From Phycisphaerales bacterium (lineage in GTDB: Bacteria; Planctomycetota; Phycisphaerae; Sedimentisphaerales; Anaerobacaceae), in the NCBI GenBank assembly GCA_020343675.1, contig CP070806.1, positions 3,704,226 to 3,744,206 of the forward strand: a stretch of 39,981 nt of DNA. The letters are read 5' to 3'. The notes under the pieces were generated by a model. It was not told the DNA's origin. It saw only the letters and a list, made by a program, of their open reading frames with translations, and searched no databases. The position numbers and the translations under genes are program-made. Positions 1-8,347 of the stretch are shown piece by piece (positions within the stretch are counted from its first letter, which is position 1; every line of letters starts with the position of its first letter).

Positions 1-704
1 GAGACGCGGGACTCGGACAGATCGAGCGTGGCGCCGATTTCCTTCATGGTCATCTCTTCGTAGTAGTAGAGCACGACGATCAGCCGCTCAGCGCGGGTCA
101 GGCCCTTGGTGAGCAGGTTTTTCAGGTCCCGCTTCTGGGCCTCGATCACGGGGTTCTTGCTTCGCTCGTCCTTGATGATGTCGATCTCGCGGATGTCCTT
201 TTCGCCTTCGCCGTCGCTGTACTTGGTGCTCAGTGAGACCAGGCTGGCGGCGTTCGCATCGCGCTGGAGCCTGATGAACTCCTCCATGTCCATTTCCAGC
301 TCCCCGGCGATCTCGCTCTCAGTGGGCTTGCGTCCCAGGTGGGTCTCGAGCGAACGCGTGGCCCTGGACAACTGGTGGGCCCGCGCCCGGACCAGACGGG
401 GAACCCAGTCCATACTTCGCAGCTCGTCGAGAATGGAGCCCCGGATGCGCGGGGAGCAATAGGTCTCGAACTTCACGCCTATGGAAGGGTCAAACTTGTC
501 AATCGCATCCATCAAGCCGAAAATGCCGGCACTGGTCAGGTCATCCAGCTCGACTTTGTCCGGCAGCTTGCTGTGTAACCGTTCGGCACAGTACTTCACT
601 AAGCTCCGATAATGCTCCATCAACAGGTTGCGGGACTGTTCGTCGTGGGTCTTGTGGAACTGTTCCCATACTTCATCGATAGTGAGTCCATGCTCGGTAT
701 TCAC
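1..704 (-). CDS. fliA: RNA polymerase sigma factor, FliA/WhiG family (3' end cut by window edge)
   Basis: Directs RNA polymerase to alternative promoters, classically those of late flagellar genes. About 234 codons are visible. Near residues 45-95 sits a typical sigma region 2 with DLTSAGIFGLMDAIDKFDP, followed by FETYCSPRIRGSILDELR and MDWVPR, which is characteristic of FliA/WhiG sigma factors. The left edge falls in region 4 (LTRAERLIVVLYYYEEMTMKEIG), so only roughly 15-25 C-terminal residues are missing. The start is the GTG at 704, preceded by ggagg seven bases upstream. It lies downstream of a FlgB-like gene on the same strand, which supports a motility role. The family call is firm. Whether it is strictly FliA or a WhiG-like paralogue used for something else is open. 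Confidence 0.9.
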   Translation of the reverse strand, partial: MNTEHGLTIDEVWEQFHKTHDEQSRNLLMEHYRSLVKYCAERLHSKLPDKVELDDLTSAGIFGLMDAIDKFDPSIGVKFETYCSPRIRGSILDELRSMDWVPRLVRARAHQLSRATRSLETHLGRKPTESEIAGELEMDMEEFIRLQRDANAASLVSLSTKYSDGEGEKDIREIDIIKDERSKNPVIEAQKRDLKNLLTKGLTRAERLIVVLYYYEEMTMKEIGATLDLSESRV

Positions 705-1056
705 AGGTTTCCTCCATGAAACGGCCCTCACCTGGCGAGAGCCTCGGTTCTATGATTCCGACGGTCAAATGATCGAGACCACCTTTGGTTTGCTTGCGCT
801 TCTGCTGCGGTGCGAACACGCGTCGCAGCCGTTTCAATTCCTTATCGGCCTTTTGGCCCGCAACTTTAGGAGAACCGGCCCACAACCTTGGGAAAAATGC
901 TGAATCGCAGGCCCGAGCGGCGGCCTGATTTCGCCGTCGGCGGCGCTCGCCGCCCCCGGCGGCCCTGACACCGCGGAGCCGCTTTCCCGTATTGGATACT
1001 TTGTGGCTCATTTCCGTTCGGGCCTCATTAAAGCCGCGTCTCGACAAGTCACGCAC
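673..1056 (-). other. Doubtful small ORF between the flgB-like and sigma factor genes
   Basis: This stretch of more than 300 bases has no recognisable gene. One frame is open for 127 codons from a GTG that overlaps the end of the flgB-like gene by 8 bases and runs 32 bases into the sigma gene. Its predicted product is rich in Arg and Lys, including a run of five Arg, and has no domain I recognise. The overlaps at both ends could reflect translational coupling, but composition and lack of a convincing ribosome binding site argue for a chance frame. I would leave it unannotated unless homologues conserve it. Confidence 0.2.
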
Positions 1057-1465
1057 CGGCCGGCGTCGCCGCCCGCCTTTCGACCAGCATCTCTGCGGCG
1101 ACTTTCTGGTTGAGTGAATTCTCCCAAAGCTTGTTCATCTGCCGTTCTATGTACTGCTCCTGGTTTTCCACGAGAAGTTTCCGGCACTGCTCATCGACGA
1201 CCGGTTTGATCTCAAAACTGCCGCCGGCACCAAACTTGATGGTCTCCGAGTCGCGCAGAACCAACCGCCGGCTTCGCACGTGCTCGTCAATCGCATCGTT
1301 CACCAGGGTGGAAAACTCACGGACTTGCAGCTCCTTGGGGACAAATTCCGGATGGTTCACGTTGACGATGTTTTGAATGAGGACTTTTTGACGCGCCTGC
1401 GTGAACTCGACGATCTTGGTCAGTATTTCCGTGATGTTGTCGCATACCAGTGACATCAGATTCAT
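1049..1465 (-). CDS. FlgB-like flagellar basal-body rod protein
   Basis: A 138-residue protein that resembles the proximal rod subunit FlgB. The N-terminal helix region reads RQKVLIQNIVNVNHPEF (about residues 25-41), matching the flagellar rod family pattern of N-I-x-N-V-N-x-P near the N-terminus. The C-terminal part (ERQMNKLWENSLNQKVAAEML) matches the FlgB C-terminal amphipathic helix. Length fits FlgB (about 130-140 residues). The start is the ATG at 1465 with aggaagg upstream. The usual partners flgC and fliE do not follow; a sigma factor does instead. The sequence is divergent, so it could be a rod-like paralogue rather than the structural FlgB. Confidence 0.6.
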   Translation of the reverse strand: MNLMSLVCDNITEILTKIVEFTQARQKVLIQNIVNVNHPEFVPKELQVREFSTLVNDAIDEHVRSRRLVLRDSETIKFGAGGSFEIKPVVDEQCRKLLVENQEQYIERQMNKLWENSLNQKVAAEMLVERRAATPAGA

Positions 1466-1708
1466 ACGCGGCCCTTCCTAATTCTGTCCCGCCACTGGCG
1501 AATCAACTCTACGTGCATGCTCGGCCTTCGAGGGCCAGACGCAGAAATCGTGGAAAAGTCGATTTGTGGGAGGCGAAACTGCATGTATCATCCTTGATCC
1601 TTTCGTCCCTTCCGTGGACTTTACAGTAAGCTGAAAGCAAAATAATAGAGAAAGACGCCATTCTTGCTCGTTGCCGTTTTTGTGGGAGTCAGTCTGTCCC
1701 CTTGTACG
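1466..1708. other. Intergenic region upstream of the flgB-like gene
   Basis: No gene is supported here. It should carry the promoter of the flgB-like gene, but I could not identify a convincing sigma-70, sigma-28 or sigma-54 element by eye. Confidence 0.5.
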
Positions 1709-1996
1709 TCATATTCCCGGATCGTGTCCCACGGGCTTCTTCTTGCTCAGGATTGCCCGAATTTCCGAAAGAGTCTTCGTTTTCCTGAGTCGCATGATCT
1801 CCGATAATCTCTCGAATACGGATTCGTCGTAGAGTCGATGTCCCCCCTCAGTCCATTTCGCCTCGCGAATGAGGCCCATGATGGTATAGTTGTGAATCGT
1901 TTGTCGCGAGAAGGGCGTATAGTCAACCAACTCGCCGATTCGATAAAGCTTGGCAGGTACGTGCAACATGTTGCTCTGAGGTTCTTGTTCCATCAC
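1709..1996 (-). CDS. Small MerR-family transcriptional regulator
   Basis: A 94-95 residue DNA-binding protein consisting almost only of a MerR winged helix-turn-helix. YRIGELVDYTPFSRQTIHNYTIMGLI (about residues 18-43) is the recognition part, with GGHRLYDESVFERLSEI as the wing and following helix. It has no ligand-binding C-terminal domain and only a short helix after the wing, so it resembles minimal MerR/BldC-type proteins rather than metal sensors. The frame opens with GTG at 1996 immediately followed by ATG at 1993; either could be used and no strong Shine-Dalgarno separates them. It sits upstream of the flgB-like and sigma genes on the same strand, which suggests, but does not prove, a role in their control. 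Confidence 0.85.
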   Translation of the reverse strand: MMEQEPQSNMLHVPAKLYRIGELVDYTPFSRQTIHNYTIMGLIREAKWTEGGHRLYDESVFERLSEIMRLRKTKTLSEIRAILSKKKPVGHDPGI

Positions 1997-2198
1997 TCGG
2001 ATTCTCTTATGCGATTGCAGTCTGTCACGTCCTGGTCTTGATACACAAAGCCCTTGCCGCCTTCGGTTCGAATGTCCAACACAGCGTCCCCATCAAGTAG
2101 TCCAACCGGCCCGGCCAAAATCGTTCGCTCCCATTTCCTTGCTCACCAATTTGCGTTACCTGCTGTGAGCAGCCACATCCCTTAACAAAGCCAGAATC

Positions 2199-2226
2199 TA
2201 TTTTACATTTTGTAAAATGTAAAATA
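2199..2226. repeat. Perfect 13-bp inverted repeat in AT-rich island
   Basis: The arms tattttacatttt (2199-2211) and its reverse complement (2214-2226) are separated by two bases. A second, overlapping dyad uses aaaatgta (2214-2221) and tacatttt (2225-2232), so three copies of the same half-site occur in alternating orientation. A further palindrome of seven T, gc, seven A lies at 2248-2263. The arrangement looks like a tandem operator for a dimeric DNA-binding protein. Confidence 0.75.
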
Positions 2227-2246
2227 CATTTTGGCCCAAACGTCAA
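2216..2246 (-). promoter_or_regulatory. Candidate MerR-type promoter with 19-bp spacer
   Basis: Read on the minus strand: ttgacg (2246-2241), then a 19-base spacer containing the short dyad TTTGG-g-CCAAA, then tacatt (2221-2216). MerR-family regulators typically act at promoters with 19-20 bp spacers holding a dyad. Transcription would run toward the small merR-like gene about 215 bases downstream, which would fit autoregulation. The site is inferred by eye and is weak as a stand-alone promoter. Confidence 0.3.
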
Positions 2247-2758
2247 CTTTTTTTGCAAAAAAATTAGAAAAATCTCCTCGGCATCGCGTTTTTTGTTATC
2301 GGTCTTCTTTGCGAAGAGGTCGAACCTTTAGAATACGACGCGGGGGCGGTGCGCAGGGACTGACCTTGTCCAGTCGGAGTTCTGGAGGGTACAGGGCTGT
2401 TTTTGGCCGCCACAGCGGTGTTTCTGTGCATTCTTGGCAAATGGATCTGCCTGCCTTCTCTTCGGGGCGACGACAGATTCGAGCTTTATCGGGCGTATCC
2501 ACGGTCCGGCCGATGGGAATACGGGGCTTGTCCGGCTATTCCACGTGCAATCTTCGTGGCTCCCAACAGAGACACCCAAGCCTGAGCATCGGGATGTGTT
2601 GACGGGGCATGGGCTACGAACGGTTCTCTCCGTTCCGGATTTGCCGTTGGTTTTTCCCAAATACCGCCGCGGAAATATCCGATAGTAAAGACAAGAGACA
2701 GCGCGAGACGGCGCGGAATCACAGGATTAGGAAAGAGAGTGGTGCCGCTTTTTGAATC

Positions 2759-3835
2759 ATGAACGAGACTGATGAGAGCCCGGGAGAAATGGCAGGGAAT
2801 CCTGATACAGGCATTTCGGTGCTCGAGCAGGTAACGCCCCTGGCTCGGCAGATAAACTGTCTCGACATTGACCGGATTGCCGACGTTTGCGTCAAGAGTA
2901 TCCCCGGATTGGTGGGGATGAGTTTCGCCTCGTTGTACATCCTTGACGAAACGAACAATATGCTGCACCTGTACAAACACAATCACCCCTTTCCCATCAA
3001 CAAGATCGTCTCGCTCAGCCAAACACCGACGCCTCCGATGGTCATGGCGACCAGAAGCAAAGAGTTCATATTGGTGGGCGACATAGACACCCACAAGAAG
3101 CCCGTCATCAAGAGATCACAGAGAGTGTTCGCTGAAAACTACCAAACCAAGAACTGCGCGATCGTGCCTCTGATATGCCAGGACAGGGTGGTCGGCGTAC
3201 TCAATCTGGCCGACAAGGTGGACGGCGACCGGTTCGCATCGGGGGACATCGCGCTGATCGAGCTGTTCAGCCAATTGGTCGGCGCCTCCATCGGCAACAT
3301 AAAGCTGTTCGAGAAGATACAACGGCAGGCTACTATGGACGGCCTGACCGGCCTTGCGAATCACAGGACCTTTTACGAGCTCCTCGAAAAGGAACTATGG
3401 CGCGCCAGGCGATACGGCGGGCGGATCTCGCTGATCATGGTCGATGTCGATGACCTCAAGAAGACCAACGATGCGCACGGTCACAGGGCCGGCGACAAGG
3501 TCATCCGCGAAATCAGCAGAAGAATAAAGGAGTGCATTCGCCAAATCGATACAGCCGCACGGTACGGCGGGGACGAGTTTGCCGTTATTCTGATCAACAC
3601 CTCGCTCAGCGACGCCGCCGTGGTTGCCCAGCGTATGGTCGATGCAGTGGCCGGCTCTCCGATAGTGTGGAACAAGGAGCAGATATGCTTGTCCATCAGC
3701 GTCGGTCTCGGCCAGTACGATGCCGACACTACCCCCGAAGACATCACAAGCCGGTCCGATCAGGCCCTATACACGGCCAAGCAGGCCGGCAAGAACACCG
3801 TGAGAATCTTCGAGCCCGCAACAGGCAGACGGTAG
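2759..3835 (+). CDS. GAF-domain diguanylate cyclase (GGDEF)
   Basis: Probably makes cyclic di-GMP from two GTP in the cytoplasm. The 358-residue protein has an N-terminal GAF-like sensor domain (about residues 25-185) and a C-terminal GGDEF domain (about 190-353). The active-site motif is intact (YGGDEF, residues 269-274), and the product-inhibition site RQID (261-264) lies five residues before it, so feedback control is likely. There is no membrane segment or signal peptide, so the GAF domain should sense a soluble ligand. The start is the ATG at 2759; the nearest purine-rich stretch (aggaaagagag) is rather far upstream. The gene stands alone on the plus strand, next to a MerR regulator and motility genes on the other strand. 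Confidence 0.93.
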   Translation: MNETDESPGEMAGNPDTGISVLEQVTPLARQINCLDIDRIADVCVKSIPGLVGMSFASLYILDETNNMLHLYKHNHPFPINKIVSLSQTPTPPMVMATRSKEFILVGDIDTHKKPVIKRSQRVFAENYQTKNCAIVPLICQDRVVGVLNLADKVDGDRFASGDIALIELFSQLVGASIGNIKLFEKIQRQATMDGLTGLANHRTFYELLEKELWRARRYGGRISLIMVDVDDLKKTNDAHGHRAGDKVIREISRRIKECIRQIDTAARYGGDEFAVILINTSLSDAAVVAQRMVDAVAGSPIVWNKEQICLSISVGLGQYDADTTPEDITSRSDQALYTAKQAGKNTVRIFEPATGRR

Positions 3836-4352
3836 TCTTCTTTCTGATTATTCTCTGACTCACAGTCCGGCTCTTTTTCACCCTGCATTTGTTCCGAGCC
3901 GGCCTCGGTGCACAGAGTCGTGCCGGGCAACCAGAGCTTGTGAAGAAACGATAACAACACAAATGGGCAAAAAGGGGTATCAGCGGCGCCACTCGGCTTT
4001 GCGGACCATCAGCGGCGGCATTTGCTGGGGGCTGACCTTGCGGTGGGCCGGGTCGATGCAGCTTCTGCTGCTCGGATACCAGCAGATGGTAAACAACGCA
4101 GGCTTCAAAGGTAACCTGTTTCTCTTCGATCTGGCCGACATAATGGTTTGCTTCTCCGTCAACAGCACAGGATCAACCACACCCTCCTCCTATCGGCCGA
4201 TTCGCGTATTGACTTTCGCCCGTTGTGCGAAAACCGCTCGTTGCAGCCTGTCAATCGCTGAATGATGCCCTATAACAATGAAGACCTTGCTGTGCGCCTC
4301 ATATGTCAAAGATGATGACGAGGCAGGTCCCGTGTGGTTGCCCGACTCCGAG
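3836..4352. other. Intergenic region between convergent genes
   Basis: About 520 bases downstream of both the diguanylate cyclase and the NTF2-like gene. I see no supportable gene, only overlapping short frames on both strands. A 7-bp inverted repeat (ccggctc at 3867-3873, gagccgg at 3896-3902) with five T in the loop lies just after the cyclase but lacks the trailing T run of a standard terminator. Confidence 0.55.
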
Positions 4353-4931
4353 TTACCTGATGTGGCCCCAGTTAGCGGGCTGGCGGTCGAGTTCGAGCAC
4401 CTCGATCCGGCTGATAAGCCATTTACCATCGGGCTGCTTTTGCAGCGTGAGTCTCGACTTTGTGAAGAGAAATGATTTGTAGTTCTGGGAGATATAGCTG
4501 CTCTTGTCAAAGGTCAGTATTGTAAACAGGGTCGTCGTCGCCCTGGGTCCGTCTATCTTTGGGGGTGACAGGCCGGTCTTCTCGTGTTTCTCGACCAGCG
4601 GAGGTGTTAAGACCTTCCGGCAATGGACCAGCAGCTGCCCTTTTGTGTCGTGGTAGGAGTCGTTGTAGTTGTCGCAGAGAACTCGCCCAATGGCACCGCA
4701 GTCTTCGTCTTTGACTGCTCGAATCCCTCTGTCGATGACGCCGTTGATTTTCTCCAGGTCGGTCGGCACAAGCACATCCAGGCCGAAAGCCACTCCGGCT
4801 AAGAAGACAGGCACCAGCAGTTGCCACCGCCGGCGTTTCTCAGGGAAAACACTGCGGAACGTGAACATCCCAAACAAGACAAGCACGGCTGCACCAATCA
4901 GCGTATAAGGCTGCTCGAAGATATCGAACAT
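4353..4931 (-). CDS. Membrane-anchored protein of unknown function with NTF2-like C-terminal domain
   Basis: A 192-residue protein. Two hydrophobic segments near residues 10-25 and 36-52 (TLIGAAVLVLFGMF and LLVPVFLAGVAFGLDVL) form a hairpin anchor. The remainder reads like an NTF2/SnoaL-type fold: a helical start (INGVIDRGIRAVKDEDCGAIGRVL) followed by strands ending in KQPDGKWLISRIEVLELDR, a common closing strand pattern of that superfamily. No enzymatic residues are recognisable. The start at 4931 has aaggacgg seven to eight bases upstream. It follows two pilin-like genes on the same strand with a 51-base gap, so it may be co-transcribed. The NTF2 assignment is by pattern only. Confidence 0.75.
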   Translation of the reverse strand: MFDIFEQPYTLIGAAVLVLFGMFTFRSVFPEKRRRWQLLVPVFLAGVAFGLDVLVPTDLEKINGVIDRGIRAVKDEDCGAIGRVLCDNYNDSYHDTKGQLLVHCRKVLTPPLVEKHEKTGLSPPKIDGPRATTTLFTILTFDKSSYISQNYKSFLFTKSRLTLQKQPDGKWLISRIEVLELDRQPANWGHIR

Positions 4932-4982
4932 CGGGTCCGTCCTTACCGGGAGATTCTGATTTCAGACATCGCCGCCGGAGGT

Positions 4983-5762
4983 CTACCGGCTTCGTGGTTT
5001 AGGCAGTATCGCATACCCTCTGTGCATAAATTCAAGGTCGTCGCGCTCATCGGCGGGAGGGGTGAAATCGAAAACGCTCGTATCGCCCCAGGCCGCACGC
5101 TTGGCCACATCAATCGTACTTTGATTGACCCATGTGTGCATTCGGGCACTTCCGTCGGCCCAACCCAGTGTGCCCCTGTTCTTGCTGTGCCAGACAGCCA
5201 GTGGATCGATCCAGTGGTCTCCTTCGCGGTCCATCACCCAGGAACCCTTGTTGTATCCCCGCGGGTCGATTTCCTCGACAAAGACGTACTTGGTGGCGGG
5301 GCGCTCTATTTCCTGGTACAATATCAGGTGTCTGTTGCTCCACTCTCTTTCTTCGCCGTTGAGGCCGCCGGCAACAGAGAAACTGCCAAAGGCGAGCCCC
5401 TTGGACCGCTTTCTTCTTTCGTCGGAGGGGCACTCATAGATGTTCACGTTCTTGGCATAGGGGAAGAGCTTGCCCTGTCTCAGTCCTTCCTTGGCCTGCT
5501 CAATGTAGTCAGGGTCATTGCCGCGGGGGCCCAACATCCAGGCGTCGCTTGTCCGGGCGGGATGGCCCCCAACTAATCGGCCGTCATGGTCGTCTTTGTA
5601 CAGCATCCACGCCAACGTCAGGTTCTTCACGTTGCTGACGCAGTGCATCCGCTTGGCCTGGTCTTTCGCCAGGTTCAAGGAGGGCAGCAGAATCGCCATC
5701 AGCACGGCGATGATAGCAATGACTACCAGCAGCTCGATCAGCGTAAAAGCTCTCGTTCTCAT
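4983..5762 (-). CDS. Type II secretion/pilin-like protein with prepilin N-terminus (copy 1)
   Basis: A 259-residue exported protein with a type IV prepilin-like leader: MRTRAFTLIELLVVIAII, in which prepilin peptidase would cut before F (A-F here instead of the usual G-F). The hydrophobic helix is followed by a globular domain with conserved Cys (MHCVSN, YECPSD) and the C-terminal H-x10-DG motif (WHSKNRGTLGWADGSARMH) seen in the large planctomycete/verrucomicrobial family of pilin-like proteins. I prefer the ATG at 5762 because aaagga lies five bases before it; an in-frame ATG at 5768 overlaps that Shine-Dalgarno. It is a close paralogue of the upstream gene at 5989-6777. Role unknown; probably a pseudopilin or surface filament subunit. 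Confidence 0.9.
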   Translation of the reverse strand: MRTRAFTLIELLVVIAIIAVLMAILLPSLNLAKDQAKRMHCVSNVKNLTLAWMLYKDDHDGRLVGGHPARTSDAWMLGPRGNDPDYIEQAKEGLRQGKLFPYAKNVNIYECPSDERRKRSKGLAFGSFSVAGGLNGEEREWSNRHLILYQEIERPATKYVFVEEIDPRGYNKGSWVMDREGDHWIDPLAVWHSKNRGTLGWADGSARMHTWVNQSTIDVAKRAAWGDTSVFDFTPPADERDDLEFMHRGYAILPKPRSR

Positions 5763-5835
5763 TTTCATCCTTTCTTACTACTAACAACCCATTTTGACAC
5801 GCCCGTCAGGAGAACAGCTTTTTTGCGGCACGGCG

Positions 5836-5867
5836 TCTCGTATCAGTCTCGTCCGATAAGTACGAGA
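5836..5867 (-). promoter_or_regulatory. Leader hairpin upstream of pilin-like gene copy 1
   Basis: The 220-base gap between the two pilin-like genes contains a 7-bp inverted repeat, tctcgta (5836-5842) and tacgaga (5861-5867). An internal ctcgt (5848-5852) can pair instead with acgag of the outer arm, so two mutually exclusive hairpins are possible in the minus-strand transcript. This could be a leader structure or a degraded terminator of the upstream gene. No known riboswitch was recognised. Confidence 0.35.
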
Positions 5868-5988
5868 TGCGCATAACCGCTCACCTGTTCGGGTGACGGC
5901 CGTTTTCCGGGCGGTTTTGAACTTTTCTCCAACCGTGTACAAGAGCCTTGCTACTAGGCCTGGCCGGCCGTCTATTGCCAGGTGGTTC

Positions 5989-6777
5989 TCACTCCAAGGC
6001 CCGGTAGCCGTAGCCCTTCAATGCGAATTCAAAATCTTCCCACTCTTCGTCCGAATCGGGCGTTCTGTAGAACGAGAAATTCATCGGCTCATACAAGGAT
6101 GCCTCGTTCCATTTGATGAGCCCTTCACCGAGCCACCTTTGCATACCCACGTGGCCGTCGGCCCAGCCCAGAGTACTGTTGTTTCGGCGATGCCAGACCC
6201 CAAACGGATCGACCCATTGTCGTGACTCCGGCCGCATGACCCAGGAGCCGTTGTTGTACCCGCGGGGATCGCATTCGGCCAGAAAGACGTACTTCGTGGC
6301 CGGGTTCTCTACATCGGAGTATCGAATGCACGGCAGAATCTCCCAAGCTCCGGTTGCGCTGACTCCATTCATGCCGCCGGCAACCGAATAGGTGCGATAG
6401 GCATACTTGTGGCCCGGACTGTTGTTCCTGCGGTCTGAGGGGCACCGGTATGCTTCCACTTTCTTGACGTAGGGCCACAGCAAACCTTGCTTGATGTATT
6501 CTTTCTTTTCTTCGACGCTGGCATTGCCCGCATTGGACGGCATAACAATCCAAGCTGATCCGCTCGGTCCGGGCGTGTGGCCGCTGACGAGTTTGTTGTC
6601 ATTCTCATCCTTGTACATGAGCCACGCTAACGTCAGGGTCTTTACATTACTGCGACAGACAATACTGCGGCCCTGCTCTCTGGCGATGCGCAGTGAAGGC
6701 ATCAGAATGGCCATCAGGATCGCGATGATCGCGATAACGACCAGCAATTCGATCAATGTGAAAGCTCTTCTTCGCAC
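5989..6777 (-). CDS. Type II secretion/pilin-like protein with prepilin N-terminus (copy 2)
   Basis: A 262-residue paralogue of the downstream pilin-like protein. The N-terminus is MRRRAFTLIELLVVIAIIAI, again with A-F at the prepilin cleavage point. The paired Cys motifs (IVCRSN, YRCPSD), the SVAGGMNG segment and the H-x10-DG motif (WHRRNNSTLGWADGHVGMQ) are all conserved. The start is the GTG at 6777, supported by a strong ggaggaagga; an upstream in-frame start at 6798 would place extra residues before the basic n-region and overlap that Shine-Dalgarno. A good promoter lies at 6942-6970. The two copies plus the NTF2-like gene probably form one transcription unit that arose by tandem duplication. 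Confidence 0.9.
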   Translation of the reverse strand: MRRRAFTLIELLVVIAIIAILMAILMPSLRIAREQGRSIVCRSNVKTLTLAWLMYKDENDNKLVSGHTPGPSGSAWIVMPSNAGNASVEEKKEYIKQGLLWPYVKKVEAYRCPSDRRNNSPGHKYAYRTYSVAGGMNGVSATGAWEILPCIRYSDVENPATKYVFLAECDPRGYNNGSWVMRPESRQWVDPFGVWHRRNNSTLGWADGHVGMQRWLGEGLIKWNEASLYEPMNFSFYRTPDSDEEWEDFEFALKGYGYRALE

Positions 6778-6941
6778 TTGCGTCCTTCCTCCCAGCAACG
6801 AACGTGACGTGGGAGAACACAGAAAATCCGGTTACTTCGAACCGGCAATGTTTCTTCTGTGGTCCATACAACCTGTTGCCGTGCCCCTGTTCCGTGAATA
6901 CTGCAATCTCTTGGACTGCCTACGTCTATCAGTCCCATATT

Positions 6942-6970
6942 ATTATGCCAGGTCAAGGCCGGAATGTCAA
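6942..6970 (-). promoter_or_regulatory. Sigma-70-type promoter for the pilin-like genes
   Basis: On the minus strand: ttgaca (6970-6965), a 17-base spacer, then cataat (6947-6942). The match to the -35 consensus is perfect and the -10 has one mismatch. Transcription would start near 6935, about 158 bases upstream of the GTG start at 6777. Confidence 0.65.
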
Positions 6971-7006
6971 GCCGTCGAGCGTGTTTTTTATACGGGGGCG
7001 GACGGC

Positions 7007-8191
7007 CTATAGTCCCAGCTCTCGTTTGACTTCGCCGATTTTGTCAATGGCGAAGTCGAGGTCGTCCTTGCTGTGGGCGGCCGAGATTTGCGTGCGGATG
7101 CGCGCCGCCCCTTTGGGAACCACGGGATAGGAGAAGCCAATGACGTAAACACCCTTATCCAGTAGCCGCTCGGCCATCTTGTGGGCCAGGATGGCGTCTC
7201 CGAGCATGATGGGCACGATGGGATGCTCGCCCGGGAGCACATTTAGCCCAAGCGAGGCGATCTGCTGCCTGAAATACCGGGTGTTCTCGGCGAGTTGGTC
7301 GCGCAGCTCCGTGGAGTCGGAGAGCATTTCGATGACCTTGAGCGAGGTGGCGGCGATGGCCGGCGCGAGTGTGTTGGAGAACAAATAAGGACGCGAGCGT
7401 TGGCGCAGAAGCTCGATGATTTCCTTTCTTCCACCGGTGAAGCCGCCGCTGGCGCCACCGAGCGCCTTGCCCAGCGTCCCGGTAATAATATCGACACGCC
7501 CCATGACCTGACAATGTTCGGGTGTTCCGCGTCCCCGCCTGCCCAGGACGCCCGTCGCGTGCGAGTCGTCCACCATGACCAGCGCATCGTATTTCTCGGC
7601 CAGCTCACAGATGGCGTCCAGCTTCGCTATGGTGCCGTCCATGGAGAATACGCCGTCGGTGGCGATCAGGCGGAAGCGTGCCGATTGAGCTTCCTTCAGT
7701 CTATCCTCAAGGCCTTCCATGTCGGAATTCTTGAATCGAAAACGTTGAGCTTTGCAGAGGCGCACGCCGTCGATGATGCTGGCATGATTGAGCTGGTCGC
7801 TGATAATAGCGTCGTCAGCCGTGAGCAACGTCTCGAAAAGACCCGTGTTTGCATCGAAGCAGCATGAATACAGAATCGTGTCCTCGATTTCCAGAAACTC
7901 GGAAATCTTCTTTTCCAACTGTTTGTGTATCTCCTGCGTGCCGCAGATAAAGCGAACCGAGGACAGGCCATATCCCCATTGGGCATAGCTCTCTTGTGCG
8001 GCCCGGATGACGGCGGGATGGTCGGCCAGGCCCAGATAATTGTTGGCACACAGATTGAGCACTTCCTGACCGGTGCTTATGGTGATCCTGGCCTGCTGTG
8101 GGCTGGTGATAATGCGCTCGGCTTTGGTGAGTCCTTCGTCCGTGATTTGTTTAAGCTCTGCTGCTATATGAGATTTCATCGCTGCAAACAT
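7007..8191 (-). CDS. kbl: 2-amino-3-ketobutyrate CoA ligase (glycine C-acetyltransferase)
   Basis: Pyridoxal-phosphate enzyme that cleaves 2-amino-3-oxobutyrate with CoA to glycine and acetyl-CoA, the second step of threonine degradation. The 394-residue product has the full alpha-oxoamine synthase layout: [10 protein letters not shown] near the N-terminus, [16 protein letters not shown], the PLP-contacting [19 protein letters not shown], and the Schiff-base lysine in GTLGKALGG. Length matches E. coli Kbl (398). I chose the ATG at 8191, with ggaga seven bases upstream, over an upstream in-frame start at 8236 that adds residues absent from the family. Threonine dehydrogenase lies at 10329-11357 on the same strand, with an amidohydrolase-SIS gene between, so the pathway is locally complete. 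Confidence 0.96.
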   Translation of the reverse strand: MFAAMKSHIAAELKQITDEGLTKAERIITSPQQARITISTGQEVLNLCANNYLGLADHPAVIRAAQESYAQWGYGLSSVRFICGTQEIHKQLEKKISEFLEIEDTILYSCCFDANTGLFETLLTADDAIISDQLNHASIIDGVRLCKAQRFRFKNSDMEGLEDRLKEAQSARFRLIATDGVFSMDGTIAKLDAICELAEKYDALVMVDDSHATGVLGRRGRGTPEHCQVMGRVDIITGTLGKALGGASGGFTGGRKEIIELLRQRSRPYLFSNTLAPAIAATSLKVIEMLSDSTELRDQLAENTRYFRQQIASLGLNVLPGEHPIVPIMLGDAILAHKMAERLLDKGVYVIGFSYPVVPKGAARIRTQISAAHSKDDLDFAIDKIGEVKRELGL

Positions 8192-8347
8192 ATTTCTGTC
8201 TCCGCAGTCATAGCTTGACTGATGTCTTATCGACAATTGGTCAGTGTGAATACTCAGTACTAAAATGTGCAGTCCAAAAGGTAGTAGCCTTACAAATATA
8301 TAGTGCTCATACTACGCTTCTTCGACCAACTCGTCCAAAGCCTGTGT

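Larger units (their letters stand above)
1997..2758. other. Long intergenic region between merR-like and diguanylate cyclase genes
   Basis: About 760 bases without a supportable gene. The part from about 2190 to 2290 is conspicuously AT-rich and holds nested inverted repeats (listed separately). The rest (2300-2758) contains several short open frames on both strands that overlap one another and resemble nothing known. The divergent promoters of the merR-like gene and the cyclase must lie here. Confidence 0.6.

Noticed and set aside
2025..2258. 77-codon minus-strand frame upstream of the MerR-like gene
   Set aside because: It runs through the AT-rich inverted repeats and has no recognisable product; more likely regulatory DNA.
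2231..2602. 123-codon plus-strand frame in the gap before the cyclase
   Set aside because: Arg/Ser-rich product without a domain, competing with other frames of similar length on both strands; no convincing start.
3867..3902. Inverted repeat after the cyclase as a terminator
   Set aside because: The T run lies in the loop and not after the stem, so it does not fit an intrinsic terminator.
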